This document shows, piece by piece, positions 16,548 to 25,467 of a DNA stretch of 64,000 nt. Under the pieces are notes generated by a model. It worked only from the letters and a program-made list of their open reading frames with translations, made no database searches and was not told the origin of the DNA. The stretch spans positions 269,998-333,997 of the forward strand of contig CACFNH010000001.1 of NCBI GenBank assembly GCA_902567685.1. Reading direction: 5' to 3'. A program made the position numbers and the translations under genes. Numbering within the stretch: position 1 is the stretch's first letter; the number at the start of each line of letters is the position of its first letter. This DNA is from an uncultured Pelagibacteraceae bacterium. GTDB lineage: Bacteria > Pseudomonadota > Alphaproteobacteria > Pelagibacterales > Pelagibacteraceae.

Positions 16548-17776
16548 TAATACTTTCCTAATCTTTTTCTTAAGATGTCCCTATCTTTTTGAGCATCTCC
16601 ACATGAATTTACAATTATAACTGTATCGTTGCTTAATTTTGGAGCTATTTTAATAGCTTCGGCAAAGGCATGACTTGGTTCTAGACTAGGATTTAAATTT
16701 TCGTATTTAGTAACTAGCTTGTAAGCTTCTAATGCTTCTTCATCAGTTGCAGAGGAATATCTAGCTCTGCCAGCATCTTTTAAAAAACAATGCATAGGTG
16801 AAACACCAGGGTAGTCAAGACCTGCGCTTATAGACTCTGTTTCTTTAATTTGTCCATCGCTGTTTTGACATACATAAGAAGCTGCTCCATGAAGAACCCC
16901 TAGCTTAGAGCCTTTGCTCAAAGGTGCAGCATGAAGTTTGCTTTTTTTTGGTCCAGCTGCTTCTACACCTATCATTTCTACTTGTTTTTTTTTGTAATCC
17001 ATAAACTCACTCCAAAATCCATATGCAGAACTTCCACCTCCAACACAGTTTATTAATTTTAATTTACTTGGAATTTCTCCAAATTCATTTTTAATTTGTT
17101 GTAAAAGTTCTCTTGAAATCTGTGCAGTGCTCCAACCACATATTTTTACAAAAATATTTGGACCAACTGTGCTGCCTACACACATTGCAGTGGAGTCACA
17201 ATTAGCAACCCAATATCTCATACACTCGCTTACCGCATCAACTAATGTTTGGCTGCCAGAATGAACAGGAACTATTTCAGCTCCATTTTTTCTCATAGCA
17301 TCACAATTAGGTTTTTGTCTTTTTATATCTTTTGCTCCCATAAAAATTTTACATTTTAAGCCAAATTTTTTTGCAGCCATACTGAGCATCTTGCCTGCAT
17401 AACCAGCACCAGTATCACCTACTATATATTTTTTTCCAGCTCTTTTAGTGATTAAACAATGTACAGTTGCGTTATAAATTTTATGAGCTCCACCATTAGC
17501 CTCTGATACAACTTTTGCCCACACCTGGGCACCTCCCAAGTGACTTGTTAGATTTTCTAATTTAATAAAAGGAGTAGGAGCACCTACCCAATTTTTAAAA
17601 TAATAATCTCTCTCTTTAATAAATCTTTTATCTTTTCTGAGTTTTTCAAATAAAATATTAAGATCCTCAACGGGTTTTTTTAAAGTTTCAGGAATAAAAT
17701 TTCCTCCAAATTTACCGCCCCAAAAGCCATTTTTGTCATGTTGGTCAATTAAAGGTATTCCTTTTTTAATTTTCAT
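16547..17776 (-). CDS. trpB: tryptophan synthase beta subunit
   Basis: A 409-residue PLP enzyme that joins indole and serine. The PLP lysine is in GGAHKIYNA; the glycine loop CVGGGSSAYGFWSEF binds the cofactor phosphate; GAGYAGKML and the C-terminal NSCGDAQKD (for SGRGDKD) are also present. The N-terminus (GFWGGKFGGNFIPETL) is the usual start. In many alphaproteobacteria trpF precedes trpB; here pyrF does, after a 20-bp gap. No trpF or other trp gene is in the window. Confidence 0.95.
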   Translation of the reverse strand: MKIKKGIPLIDQHDKNGFWGGKFGGNFIPETLKKPVEDLNILFEKLRKDKRFIKERDYYFKNWVGAPTPFIKLENLTSHLGGAQVWAKVVSEANGGAHKIYNATVHCLITKRAGKKYIVGDTGAGYAGKMLSMAAKKFGLKCKIFMGAKDIKRQKPNCDAMRKNGAEIVPVHSGSQTLVDAVSECMRYWVANCDSTAMCVGSTVGPNIFVKICGWSTAQISRELLQQIKNEFGEIPSKLKLINCVGGGSSAYGFWSEFMDYKKKQVEMIGVEAAGPKKSKLHAAPLSKGSKLGVLHGAASYVCQNSDGQIKETESISAGLDYPGVSPMHCFLKDAGRARYSSATDEEALEAYKLVTKYENLNPSLEPSHAFAEAIKIAPKLSNDTVIIVNSCGDAQKDRDILRKRLGKY

Positions 17777-17796
17777 TCTAAAAATATGGTTAATTT

Positions 17797-18477
17797 TTAC
17801 TGTTTTGCAGATTGTATAATTTTTTTAATGTTTTGAACAGGGTCGCCCTCAATAATTGGCCTTCCTATTACAGCAAAACATTTATCATCTGCAATTTTTG
17901 AGAAATCAGCGTAGCCCATGACCCTTTTTTGATCATGTTTTTTATCTTCATCACCTCTTATTCCAGGACAAAATATTTTTAAATCTTTTGATAAAGATCT
18001 TACTAGTTCAAAATCTTGAGCCGAAGCTATTACCCCGGCAATTTTAGATTTAATAGCTAAGTTGACTAGAAGTTTAACTTGGTCTTTTATAGTATTTTTT
18101 ATTCCTATATTTTGAAGATCAGACTGTGAAGTTAGTACAGTGACTCCAAGCAATTCAATTGAACCCGCAGCTTCTTGTGCAGCTTTTAGCATTTCGTAAT
18201 CTCCGCTGGTGTGAACTGTTAAATATTTTATACTCTTTAAAGATTTGATAGCTGCTACAGTTTTTTTAACTTGATTGGGTATTTCTGGACCCAATTTTAA
18301 ATCCAAAAATATTTCTACTCCAAGTTCTTTAAATTTTTCTAATCCTTCTGCACCACAAACAGTATACAATTCAGTGCCAATTTTAACACCAGCAATTTGA
18401 TCTTTTATTTTTTTAGTTACATCAAGAGCTATTTCTAAAGAGTTAAAATCTAGAGCTACAAAAATATTCTTTTTCAT
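17797..18477 (-). CDS. pyrF: orotidine 5'-phosphate decarboxylase
   Basis: A 226-residue TIM barrel for the last step of UMP synthesis. Catalytic residues sit in FLDLKLGPEIPNQVKKT (for the usual DLKFHDIPNTV), with the invariant DxKxxD pattern only partly kept. ALDFNSLEIAL at the start, CPGIRGDEDKKHDQKR and GRPIIEGDPVQ at the phosphate site are clear. The sequence reads LGPEIPN where HDIPN is normal, so the second Asp is replaced by Glu or shifted. The start overlaps the ihfB stop by 4 bp. Alternative: a close OMPDC-family decarboxylase. Confidence 0.85.
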   Translation of the reverse strand: MKKNIFVALDFNSLEIALDVTKKIKDQIAGVKIGTELYTVCGAEGLEKFKELGVEIFLDLKLGPEIPNQVKKTVAAIKSLKSIKYLTVHTSGDYEMLKAAQEAAGSIELLGVTVLTSQSDLQNIGIKNTIKDQVKLLVNLAIKSKIAGVIASAQDFELVRSLSKDLKIFCPGIRGDEDKKHDQKRVMGYADFSKIADDKCFAVIGRPIIEGDPVQNIKKIIQSAKQ

Positions 18478-18761
18478 GATTCTTTATTTATTTCCTCTTT
18501 TAAATGTTTTGACATCTTAAAGAAAACCTTTTTCTTAGACGGAACATAAATTATAGATCCTGTTCTGGGATCTCTAGCATTGTGTTTTGGTTTAGTAGTT
18601 CTAATTGAAAATCTACAAAAATCTCTAATTTCTACAGATTTATTAACAATCAAGTTTTTTGAAATTGTGTCGAAAATGATGTCCAAAATAGATTCAATTT
18701 GAGAAGATTTTAGATTTGGGTGTTTTTTCTTTAATTCCTTAATGATATCTGACTTAACCAA
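18474..18761 (-). CDS. ihfB: integration host factor beta / HU-family DNA-bending protein
   Basis: An HU/IHF-fold protein of about 95 residues that bends DNA as a dimer. The beta-arm signature NARDPRTGSIIYVPSKKKVFFKMSK is clear, and VEIRDFCRFSIR replaces the usual VEIRGFGSF. The frame is open to GTG at 18797, inside rpsA. TTG at 18761 gives LVKSDIIKEL, matching the usual IhfB start, and is preferred. No good Shine-Dalgarno is visible for either. The order rpsA-ihfB is conserved in proteobacteria. Confidence 0.85.
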   Translation of the reverse strand: MVKSDIIKELKKKHPNLKSSQIESILDIIFDTISKNLIVNKSVEIRDFCRFSIRTTKPKHNARDPRTGSIIYVPSKKKVFFKMSKHLKEEINKES

Positions 18762-18774
18762 AAGTATTATTCTA

Positions 18775-20493
18775 TTATTTTTTTTTCTTTCTACCACTTA
18801 AAGCTTTTTCAAAAATGCCTTTAAGTGTTGCGCCTGATTTTTTAGCTCCTTCACCAAATTTAGCCACTAAGCTTTTCTCTTCGTCTATTTGAGCTGCTTT
18901 GGGACTAAGTGAAATTTTTCTAGTTTTAGTATCTAGTTCGATGATTTTTGCGTCGGCCATAGTATTGCCCGGAGAGTAAATTTCTGGTCTACAGTCTGAA
19001 GGTTCTATTGCAAGCTGATTTTTTTTAATTGTTACAATAATTTTCTTCTCTGGATCTACTGCAACTTTTACTCCAGTTTTTAAAACTTCTACAACCTTTG
19101 TGGAAATAACTGATCCAACTTTTTTCTTATTTTGTTTGAACCAATCCATTGGATCTTTTTCAAGAGCTCTTATAGAAAGTCTTATTTTTTCATCTTTAAC
19201 TTCTATTATTTTTGCTTTTATCAAATCATTTTTTTTATATTTTTTTAAATTTTCATGAGTTTCATTGAATGATATTTCTTTGTAGTGAATCATTCCTGTT
19301 AAACCAGAGTCAAGTTCTGCAAATATGGCCTTATCAGTAACATTTTTTATTTTAACCTCTAACACTGTTCCAATTTTGTCTTGTATATTTTTCCAAGGAT
19401 TTTCTTGCGTTGCTTTGTAAGATAAAGATATCCTTTTTGCATCGACGTCTATAGAAACAATTTTTACTTTTATAGATTGGGAAACAGACAAAACTTTATT
19501 GGGTTCAATATTTTTATTTGTCCATGATAGCTCACTGTTATGTATCAGACCTTCAACTCCTTCTTGTAGACGAACAAAGGCGCCATACTGCATTAGTTTG
19601 GTACATACCCCTTCATAAATTTCTCCAACTTTATATTTTTTTCCTATCGCTTCATACGGGTCTTCAGTTAAGGCCTTAACAGAGGCTGAAATTCTATTTG
19701 TTATTGGGTCAATTTTTGTAATACGTACTTTTAATTGCTGACCGATTGTAACTAAGTCAGAGGGTTTTTTTACTCTTCCATAAGAAATATCCGATACATG
19801 GCACAGAGCATCTAAACCGTTTATGTCTAAAAATATTCCCCAGTCAGTAGTTGCTTTAACTTTTGCGTTCTCAATTATATCTCCCTCTTTTATATTTTTT
19901 AATGCTTCTTTTACTTCTGCATTTTTACTTTTCTCTAATACTGCTCTTCTGCTAGTACATACGTTACCTCTCTGTCTATCTATACGTGTTGCAATAACCT
20001 TGACAGGAGTATTCATAAGATGGTCAATTTTTTTAAGAGGCCTAAGGTCAATTTGGCTGGCTGGCATAAATGTCGGTAGTCCATCAACAGTACATATATA
20101 TCCGCCTTTAACTCTACCAGTAATATAACCCACCAATTCTTCCTGAGTTTCAAAAACTTTTTCCATTTTTTTCCATGCAGCCATTCGTCTTGCTTTTTCT
20201 CTTGAAATTATGATTTCACCTTTAAAACTTTCAATACGTTCTAAATAAACATCAATTACAGAACCTGGTTTTATTTTTTCAAGTTCGTTATGATTTTTAA
20301 ATTCCTCTATAGGAATCATGCCCTCCATCTTTGCTTTGCAATCTACAACAACAAAGTTTTTAGTAATTTCAGTTACTGTGGCTTTTATGGTTTGATTTTC
20401 TTGTAATTTTCTATCTTTAAAATCTTCATTTAATAGACTTTCAAACTCTTTTATTGAGTTTGATCGATTTTTAGTTTGTGCTTCAACTGCCAT
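18775..20493 (-). CDS. rpsA: 30S ribosomal protein S1
   Basis: A 572-residue protein with six S1/OB repeats (for example GYICTVDGLPTFMPASQIDLRPL, WGIFLDINGLDALCHVSDIS and YGAFVRLQEGVEGLIHNSELSW). S1 helps mRNA bind the 30S subunit, especially mRNAs with weak Shine-Dalgarno sequences, which are common here. The basic C-terminal tail (KALSGRKKKK) is extra. The start overlaps cmk by 11 bp, and the cmk-rpsA-ihfB order is conserved. Confidence 0.96.
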   Translation of the reverse strand: MAVEAQTKNRSNSIKEFESLLNEDFKDRKLQENQTIKATVTEITKNFVVVDCKAKMEGMIPIEEFKNHNELEKIKPGSVIDVYLERIESFKGEIIISREKARRMAAWKKMEKVFETQEELVGYITGRVKGGYICTVDGLPTFMPASQIDLRPLKKIDHLMNTPVKVIATRIDRQRGNVCTSRRAVLEKSKNAEVKEALKNIKEGDIIENAKVKATTDWGIFLDINGLDALCHVSDISYGRVKKPSDLVTIGQQLKVRITKIDPITNRISASVKALTEDPYEAIGKKYKVGEIYEGVCTKLMQYGAFVRLQEGVEGLIHNSELSWTNKNIEPNKVLSVSQSIKVKIVSIDVDAKRISLSYKATQENPWKNIQDKIGTVLEVKIKNVTDKAIFAELDSGLTGMIHYKEISFNETHENLKKYKKNDLIKAKIIEVKDEKIRLSIRALEKDPMDWFKQNKKKVGSVISTKVVEVLKTGVKVAVDPEKKIIVTIKKNQLAIEPSDCRPEIYSPGNTMADAKIIELDTKTRKISLSPKAAQIDEEKSLVAKFGEGAKKSGATLKGIFEKALSGRKKKK

Positions 20494-21157
20494 ATTTTTC
20501 TTTAATTTTTTTCTCCACTATTTCTGACATTTTGCTCATCATGCCAGGTATATTCTTTAATTTATCTGTTCGCACAATTACAGCATCCTTGGACTGAATC
20601 AAAGGAGAATTTTTTCTATTTTTGTCTCTATTATTCCTTATTTTTAAGGATTTTTTTACATCAAAGAGCTTAACATTCTTATCTTTTTTTCTTAACTCTT
20701 TAAATCTTCTCTTTGCGGCAATATTTAAGCTACATACGAAATAAAATTTAATGTCTGCTTTTGGCAATATAACTGTACCGATGTCTCTTCCTTCAATACA
20801 AACTTTTTTAAACTTTTTAGCAAATTTTCTTTGAAATAATTTTAAAATAACCCTAACTTTTTTTTCTTTTGCTATAATCGAGGTATGTTCAGAAATTTCA
20901 GCAGTATGCAAGTTGATCTTATTCAATTTTTTTAAATTCAGTTTATTAAAGATTTTTTTTAAAAAAGTAATTTTGTTTTTTGGTTTGTGCTTTAATAATT
21001 GATAACTAGCAAATCTATATAAAATACCAGAGGAAAGAAATTTTAAACCGTATTTTTTTGATATTTTTTTTGCTCCAGTGGTTTTTCCACTAGCAGCCCC
21101 TCCGTCCGCAGCAACTATGAGTTTATGATGTTTTTTTAATTTCAAATTTTCCACCAA
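20483..21157 (-). CDS. cmk: cytidylate kinase
   Basis: A 224-residue P-loop kinase for CMP and dCMP. Walker A reads DGGAASGKTTGAKKI (for DGPAGSGKS), followed by SSGILYRFAS (for DTGAMYRA), CIEGRDIGTVILPKADIKFY and RNNRDKNRKNSPL at the CMP site. The frame opens with TTG 21157 or GTG 21154, both inside aroA, an overlap of about 35 bp. The overlap suggests translational coupling with aroA, also adjacent in many proteobacteria. Confidence 0.93.
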   Translation of the reverse strand: MVENLKLKKHHKLIVAADGGAASGKTTGAKKISKKYGLKFLSSGILYRFASYQLLKHKPKNKITFLKKIFNKLNLKKLNKINLHTAEISEHTSIIAKEKKVRVILKLFQRKFAKKFKKVCIEGRDIGTVILPKADIKFYFVCSLNIAAKRRFKELRKKDKNVKLFDVKKSLKIRNNRDKNRKNSPLIQSKDAVIVRTDKLKNIPGMMSKMSEIVEKKIKEKYGS

Positions 21158-22484
21158 GTGATTTTATTATATTTAAAAAAGAAGGAGAGGATGTTTTTAC
21201 TGTTTCAAAATTTTTAATTTTTATTTTAATACCTGTAACTAGAGAAAGTATAGTCGCACTCATACAAATCCTATGATCAGAAAGATTTGGAACATTAATT
21301 ATTTTATTTTTATTTTTTATTTTTTTTAATCCGTAAACTTTCATTTCATCTTTTTTGGACTTACATTTTATACCTGATTGAATTAATATTTTTTTCATTT
21401 CTTCTATACGGTTACTTTCCTTATTTGCAAGATCTTTAATACCTTTAAATACTGAGATGCCAGGAATTAATGCTGCCATTATAAACAAAATAGGATACTC
21501 ATCAGTTAAAGAAGTGTAATAAGCAGAACTAGCTTTGATAGGAGTAAGTTTACTGCTCTTAATATGAATATTGCCTATAAGTTCATTATTATTCTTTCGC
21601 AAGTTTTTGAATTGAATTTTAGCTCCATGATTTTTTAATAATTTATAAAAACCAATCCTTTTTGGGTTTAATCCAACATTTCTTATCTTTAATTTAGAAT
21701 TATCGTTTAATAAAGTTAAGGCTGTAAAAAATGCAGCAGAAGATGGATCCCCAGAAATAGATAGTTTTAAAGGGTCAAGATAACCTTTACCAAAAATTTT
21801 AATGATATTTTGCTTTTTTTTATTTTTTTTTAATTCAATAATTTTAGAACTGTTTTCTGCTAAAATATTTTCTGTATGTGGCCTGCTTTCTTTTTCTTCT
21901 GTCACTGTCGTTATTCCATAAGAATTTAAGCCAGCCAATATTACTGCACTTTTTAACTGCGCAGATATTCCTGCTTTGTATTCAATACCAACTGGCATTT
22001 GAGAAGATATTATTGTTAAAGGAAGATTTGATTTATTTTTTGGGTAAAATTCTGCACCAAATTCATTCATTAATTTAATCAGTTTAGACATATTTCTTTT
22101 ATTCAAAGACTTGTCACCCTGAAGTTTAACTTGAACATTAGGCGTGGTAGACAGTATACCTATCAAAAGCCGAGCAAGCGTTCCTGAGTTGCCTAAATCC
22201 AAAACAGAGTTTTTTTTTGCAAAAAGAGAACCTAATCCTTTACCATAAACAAAATATTGTTTTGGTTTAGTTTTGACAATTTTAACACCTAATTTTCTCA
22301 AACATTTAATTGCAGAATTTACATCTTCTGACTCCAGAACGTTATTTAACTTTGATATATTATGGCTTATAGCTCCAATCAAAAAAGATCTTATTGAGAT
22401 AGATTTGTCACTATCAACCTGTATGGTTTTTTTATACTTATCTATCTTTTTAGATATGGTTACGGAAAAACTTTTATTTAACAT
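21123..22484 (-). CDS. aroA: 3-phosphoshikimate 1-carboxyvinyltransferase (EPSP synthase)
   Basis: A 453-residue enzyme of the shikimate pathway that joins shikimate 3-phosphate with phosphoenolpyruvate. Landmarks: DSDKSISIRSFLIGAISHN (for the K-S-R site), DLGNSGTLARLLIGIL (for LGNAGTA), SGDPSSAAFFTALTLL and SDHRICMSATILSLV. The LGNSGT loop and a SAQLKSAVILAGL motif place it nearer the class II/alphaproteobacterial type. It feeds Phe (pheA is also in the window) and Trp synthesis. A 5-bp gap separates it from lptB. Confidence 0.94.
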   Translation of the reverse strand: MLNKSFSVTISKKIDKYKKTIQVDSDKSISIRSFLIGAISHNISKLNNVLESEDVNSAIKCLRKLGVKIVKTKPKQYFVYGKGLGSLFAKKNSVLDLGNSGTLARLLIGILSTTPNVQVKLQGDKSLNKRNMSKLIKLMNEFGAEFYPKNKSNLPLTIISSQMPVGIEYKAGISAQLKSAVILAGLNSYGITTVTEEKESRPHTENILAENSSKIIELKKNKKKQNIIKIFGKGYLDPLKLSISGDPSSAAFFTALTLLNDNSKLKIRNVGLNPKRIGFYKLLKNHGAKIQFKNLRKNNNELIGNIHIKSSKLTPIKASSAYYTSLTDEYPILFIMAALIPGISVFKGIKDLANKESNRIEEMKKILIQSGIKCKSKKDEMKVYGLKKIKNKNKIINVPNLSDHRICMSATILSLVTGIKIKIKNFETVKTSSPSFLNIIKSLGGKFEIKKTS

Positions 22485-22489
22485 TAAGA

Positions 22490-23248
22490 TTAAGCGTTAT
22501 AGGAAGACCCAAAATACAATTCAATAGCTTTTGAAGATTTTAATATTTCGCTAGGTGTTCCTTTAGCAATTATTGATTGCTCACCCAAAACATACGCTCT
22601 ATCGACTATGTCGAACAAATTTCTAACTTGGTGATCTGTTATTAAAAGTGAATGACCGTAAGATTGGATTTTTAGTATATATTTTTGTATGTCTTGTATT
22701 ACTATTGGGTCTAATGCAGACATGGGTTCATCCAAAAGGATTAAACTCGGTTTATTAACTAAAATTCTTGCCATCATTAATCTTCTTACTTCTCCACCAC
22801 TTAATACACTGCTATTAATATTTCTAAGGTGTTGAAGGTTGAATTCATCCAATAACTTTTCAACCATAGCAATTTGATTTTTTGAGCCTTTAATAGATAG
22901 CTGACAAACACCTAATAAGTTATCATAACAACTCATGTTGAAAACACTTCTTTGTTGACTCAAGTAACCTATTCCTGCTTTTGCTCTTTCATGAATTGGT
23001 TTTTCTGAGATATCTATATTTTTAAGAAAAATTTTTCCAGAATCTGCCTGGTGCTCTCCTATAATTGTACTATATAGAGTTGATTTTCCAGAGCCGTTAG
23101 GGCCCAACAAACCTACAATTTCACCTGGAAATATTTCAATGTTAATCTTTTTTAATATTGGTCTGCCATCAAATGATTTACTAACATCTTTAATTTGAAA
23201 GATGGGTTTGTTTTTTTTAAATTTAATTATTCTAAATCCTTTTCTCAT
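22490..23248 (-). CDS. lptB: LPS export ABC transporter ATPase
   Basis: A 252-residue ABC ATPase that drives LPS extraction from the inner membrane with LptF/LptG. Walker A GLLGPNGSGKSTLY, signature LSGGEVRRLMMARIL, Walker B SLILLDEPMSALDP and switch His in LLITDHQVRNLF are all present; YLSQQRSVFNMSCYDN is the LptB Q-loop. The first 10 residues are a basic extension. The start shares one base with the lptC stop. Confidence 0.94.
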   Translation of the reverse strand: MRKGFRIIKFKKNKPIFQIKDVSKSFDGRPILKKINIEIFPGEIVGLLGPNGSGKSTLYSTIIGEHQADSGKIFLKNIDISEKPIHERAKAGIGYLSQQRSVFNMSCYDNLLGVCQLSIKGSKNQIAMVEKLLDEFNLQHLRNINSSVLSGGEVRRLMMARILVNKPSLILLDEPMSALDPIVIQDIQKYILKIQSYGHSLLITDHQVRNLFDIVDRAYVLGEQSIIAKGTPSEILKSSKAIELYFGSSYNA

Positions 23249-23850
23249 TAATTCTTCAATTTCATATCAATTTGTTTATCATTTAGCATAGATACATCTA
23301 ACGTTTGTTCTAAAAGATCAAATTTTAAATTGTCAGCAGTCATACTGCCTTTTATACTTTCTGTTCTAACATTTCCATAAATAGTTAGAGAATTTTTTGT
23401 GTTAAAAAAATCAAGATTATCTGAAAACAAATAGTTTTGTTGGTATTCAGCACTAACATTTTCTCTAAAACTCATATCATTATTTTTATTATTATAAATA
23501 CCGTAGTTTCCTCTCACTTTTAAGATAGTACCATCTTTAAAATAAAAAATAGCGCTCATTACTTTCATTTTTATAATTTCAGGATTGTTAATGTCAAATT
23601 GAGCTTCTTTAGATCTAACTTCATATCGATTTCCTCGAAGATCCACACCTTTATATTCCACATCTAAGAAGGTATTTGAAGTAGATTGACCATCTGTTTC
23701 TGTGGAGCTCTCTTTTTTTGTAATTTCAGAAACATCTTTTTTATTATCAAGTTTCTGGCCTTTATTTCCATATGTATAATAAATTAATAATATTGCTGTG
23801 ATAAATATAAGGACCTGAACTAGTAAAATATTTTTTTTTCTATTTGTCAC
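23248..23850 (-). CDS. lptC: LPS export protein LptC
   Basis: A 200-residue bitopic protein: a single N-terminal helix (NILLVQVLIFITAILLIYYT), a low-complexity Lys/Ser/Thr linker to about residue 60, then a beta-jellyroll (VEYKGVDLRGNRYEVRSKEAQF, VRGNYGIYNNKNNDMSF) that passes LPS on to LptA. The identification rests on the fold pattern and on the place between kdsD and lptB, the standard order kdsD-lptC-lptA-lptB. No separate lptA frame is present here. Confidence 0.82.
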   Translation of the reverse strand: MTNRKKNILLVQVLIFITAILLIYYTYGNKGQKLDNKKDVSEITKKESSTETDGQSTSNTFLDVEYKGVDLRGNRYEVRSKEAQFDINNPEIIKMKVMSAIFYFKDGTILKVRGNYGIYNNKNNDMSFRENVSAEYQQNYLFSDNLDFFNTKNSLTIYGNVRTESIKGSMTADNLKFDLLEQTLDVSMLNDKQIDMKLKN

Positions 23851-24824
23851 TTTATTCCAAAATCCAATATTCTATGAACATGTACAATTGCTTTAATTTT
23901 TTTATTTTTTTTATTTAAAGTTTTTTCTGTGGGAACACATAAACTTGTAATTTTTTTCTCACTCATGATAGATAGAGCTTTTGGAGCAGGTAGATTTTCG
24001 GATACAAATAAAGGCTTTCTAGACATGAATTTTTCAATTTTATTATTTTTTCTAAGATCTTTAATTGCTCTTCGACAGTCACCATCAGTAATTATTCCCT
24101 TAACGTAGCCTTTATTAAGAACAACTACTAATCCTAATTTTTTTTGGTTAATTACTTTTACTGCATCGTTAATCGTTTTATTAATATTGATTGTGGGCAG
24201 TTTTTTTCCTGTAATCATAATATCTTTTACAAGTAATAAATTTTTACCAATATTTCCACCTGCATGGAAAATTTTAAATTTATCTTTAGAAAATTTCATC
24301 TTATTCATTAGAGCAACAGCCAAACAATCAAAGTATAAAAGAGTTAACGTAGTTGAAGATGTTGGGACCATTCCTGTTGGATCAGCTTCACGAACTTTAG
24401 GTAAAAGAATTTTTATATCGCTTGCTTTTAAAAGCATACTATCTTTCTTTGAGGCACAACCAATTACTTTTATTCCAAATCTATTAGCATATTTTAGAAT
24501 TCCTGTTAGCTCTGTCGTATTTCCAGAATAAGAAACCACTATCAAAACATCTTTTTTTTCAATTGCGCCACTGTCACCGTGTGAAGTTTCACTTGGATGA
24601 ATAAAGAAAGAAGGTATTCCTACTGAACTTAATGTGCTTGAGATTTTAGCTGCAATCCTCCCACTTTTTCCTTGACCAGATAAAATAATTTTACCTTTGC
24701 AATTACTTATTACATTGATTGCTTGAACAAAATTTTTATCAAATATTCTATTAACTTTTCTAAGCTCAGAAATTTGAATAGCAGCTGCTTTTTTTGCAAT
24801 CTTTATATAATTTGTTTTAGCCAT
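23847..24824 (-). CDS. kdsD: D-arabinose 5-phosphate isomerase (KpsF/GutQ family)
   Basis: A 325-residue isomerase that converts ribulose 5-phosphate to arabinose 5-phosphate, the first step to Kdo. The SIS domain (residues ~35-190) has GKIILSGQGKSGRIAAKISSTL, HPSETSHGDSGAI with the catalytic His, and SYSGNTTEL. Two CBS domains follow (KDIMITGKKLPTI and IEKFMSRKPLFV). The stop overlaps the lptC start as ATGA. The Kdo pathway continues at kdsB in this window. Confidence 0.93.
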   Translation of the reverse strand: MAKTNYIKIAKKAAAIQISELRKVNRIFDKNFVQAINVISNCKGKIILSGQGKSGRIAAKISSTLSSVGIPSFFIHPSETSHGDSGAIEKKDVLIVVSYSGNTTELTGILKYANRFGIKVIGCASKKDSMLLKASDIKILLPKVREADPTGMVPTSSTTLTLLYFDCLAVALMNKMKFSKDKFKIFHAGGNIGKNLLLVKDIMITGKKLPTININKTINDAVKVINQKKLGLVVVLNKGYVKGIITDGDCRRAIKDLRKNNKIEKFMSRKPLFVSENLPAPKALSIMSEKKITSLCVPTEKTLNKKNKKIKAIVHVHRILDFGIK

Positions 24825-24826
24825 TT

Positions 24827-25453
24827 TTAATGTTCAAATACATCGAATTTAAATCCATTTTGATCAAGCTCTATTCTTGTGTCTAAAAAATTAATACATC
24901 TTTTGTATAAATCCATTCTTTTTTCTCGAACTAGCATTTTTTCCAAATTGTTTTTAATTTTATGAAGGTAAATTACATCATTAGCAGCATACTCTAATTG
25001 TTTATCAGTCATCTCATCAATATCTTTATTCCAGTCACTGCTGCCCTGTCTTTTATCTAAATTTTTACTACAAAATTCAAAGACTAAGTTTTTAAGGCCA
25101 TGTTGATCAGTGTAAGTTCTTACACACTTAGATGCGATTTTAGTGTCAAAAACATTTTTGATTTTACACTTTAGGAAATATTCTAAAGCACTTTTATCAA
25201 ATCTTAAAAAATGACCAATTTTTAAAATTTTTTCATTTTCTAAAACTGAAACTAAATTTGGTGCCTTATAATTTTTTCTATCTGGTTGGATAATGTAGAC
25301 ATCTCCATTCTCAGCGCAAATCTGAATTAAACTTAATTTATCTCGTTCTGGAATTTGAAGCCCTGTAGCTTCTGTATCAATAGCCACAGAACCCTTAAAT
25401 GATTTAGCTATTTCCGAGCTTATGTCACCTTTTAATCTGTGTATTTTTACCAT
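24827..25453 (-). CDS. rnd: ribonuclease D-like 3'-5' exonuclease (short form)
   Basis: A 208-residue DEDDy exonuclease. VAIDTEATGLQ gives the first two acids, LKIGHFLRFDKSALEYFL the third, and YAANDVIYLHKI the fourth with its Tyr. It lacks the C-terminal HRDC domains of full RNase D, as is usual for the short alphaproteobacterial form. The likely role is 3' trimming of stable RNA. Its start lies 14 bp from the divergent epimerase gene. It may head the long minus-strand run ending at folC. Confidence 0.87.
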   Translation of the reverse strand: MVKIHRLKGDISSEIAKSFKGSVAIDTEATGLQIPERDKLSLIQICAENGDVYIIQPDRKNYKAPNLVSVLENEKILKIGHFLRFDKSALEYFLKCKIKNVFDTKIASKCVRTYTDQHGLKNLVFEFCSKNLDKRQGSSDWNKDIDEMTDKQLEYAANDVIYLHKIKNNLEKMLVREKRMDLYKRCINFLDTRIELDQNGFKFDVFEH

Positions 25454-25467
25454 ATTATCTAATTACC

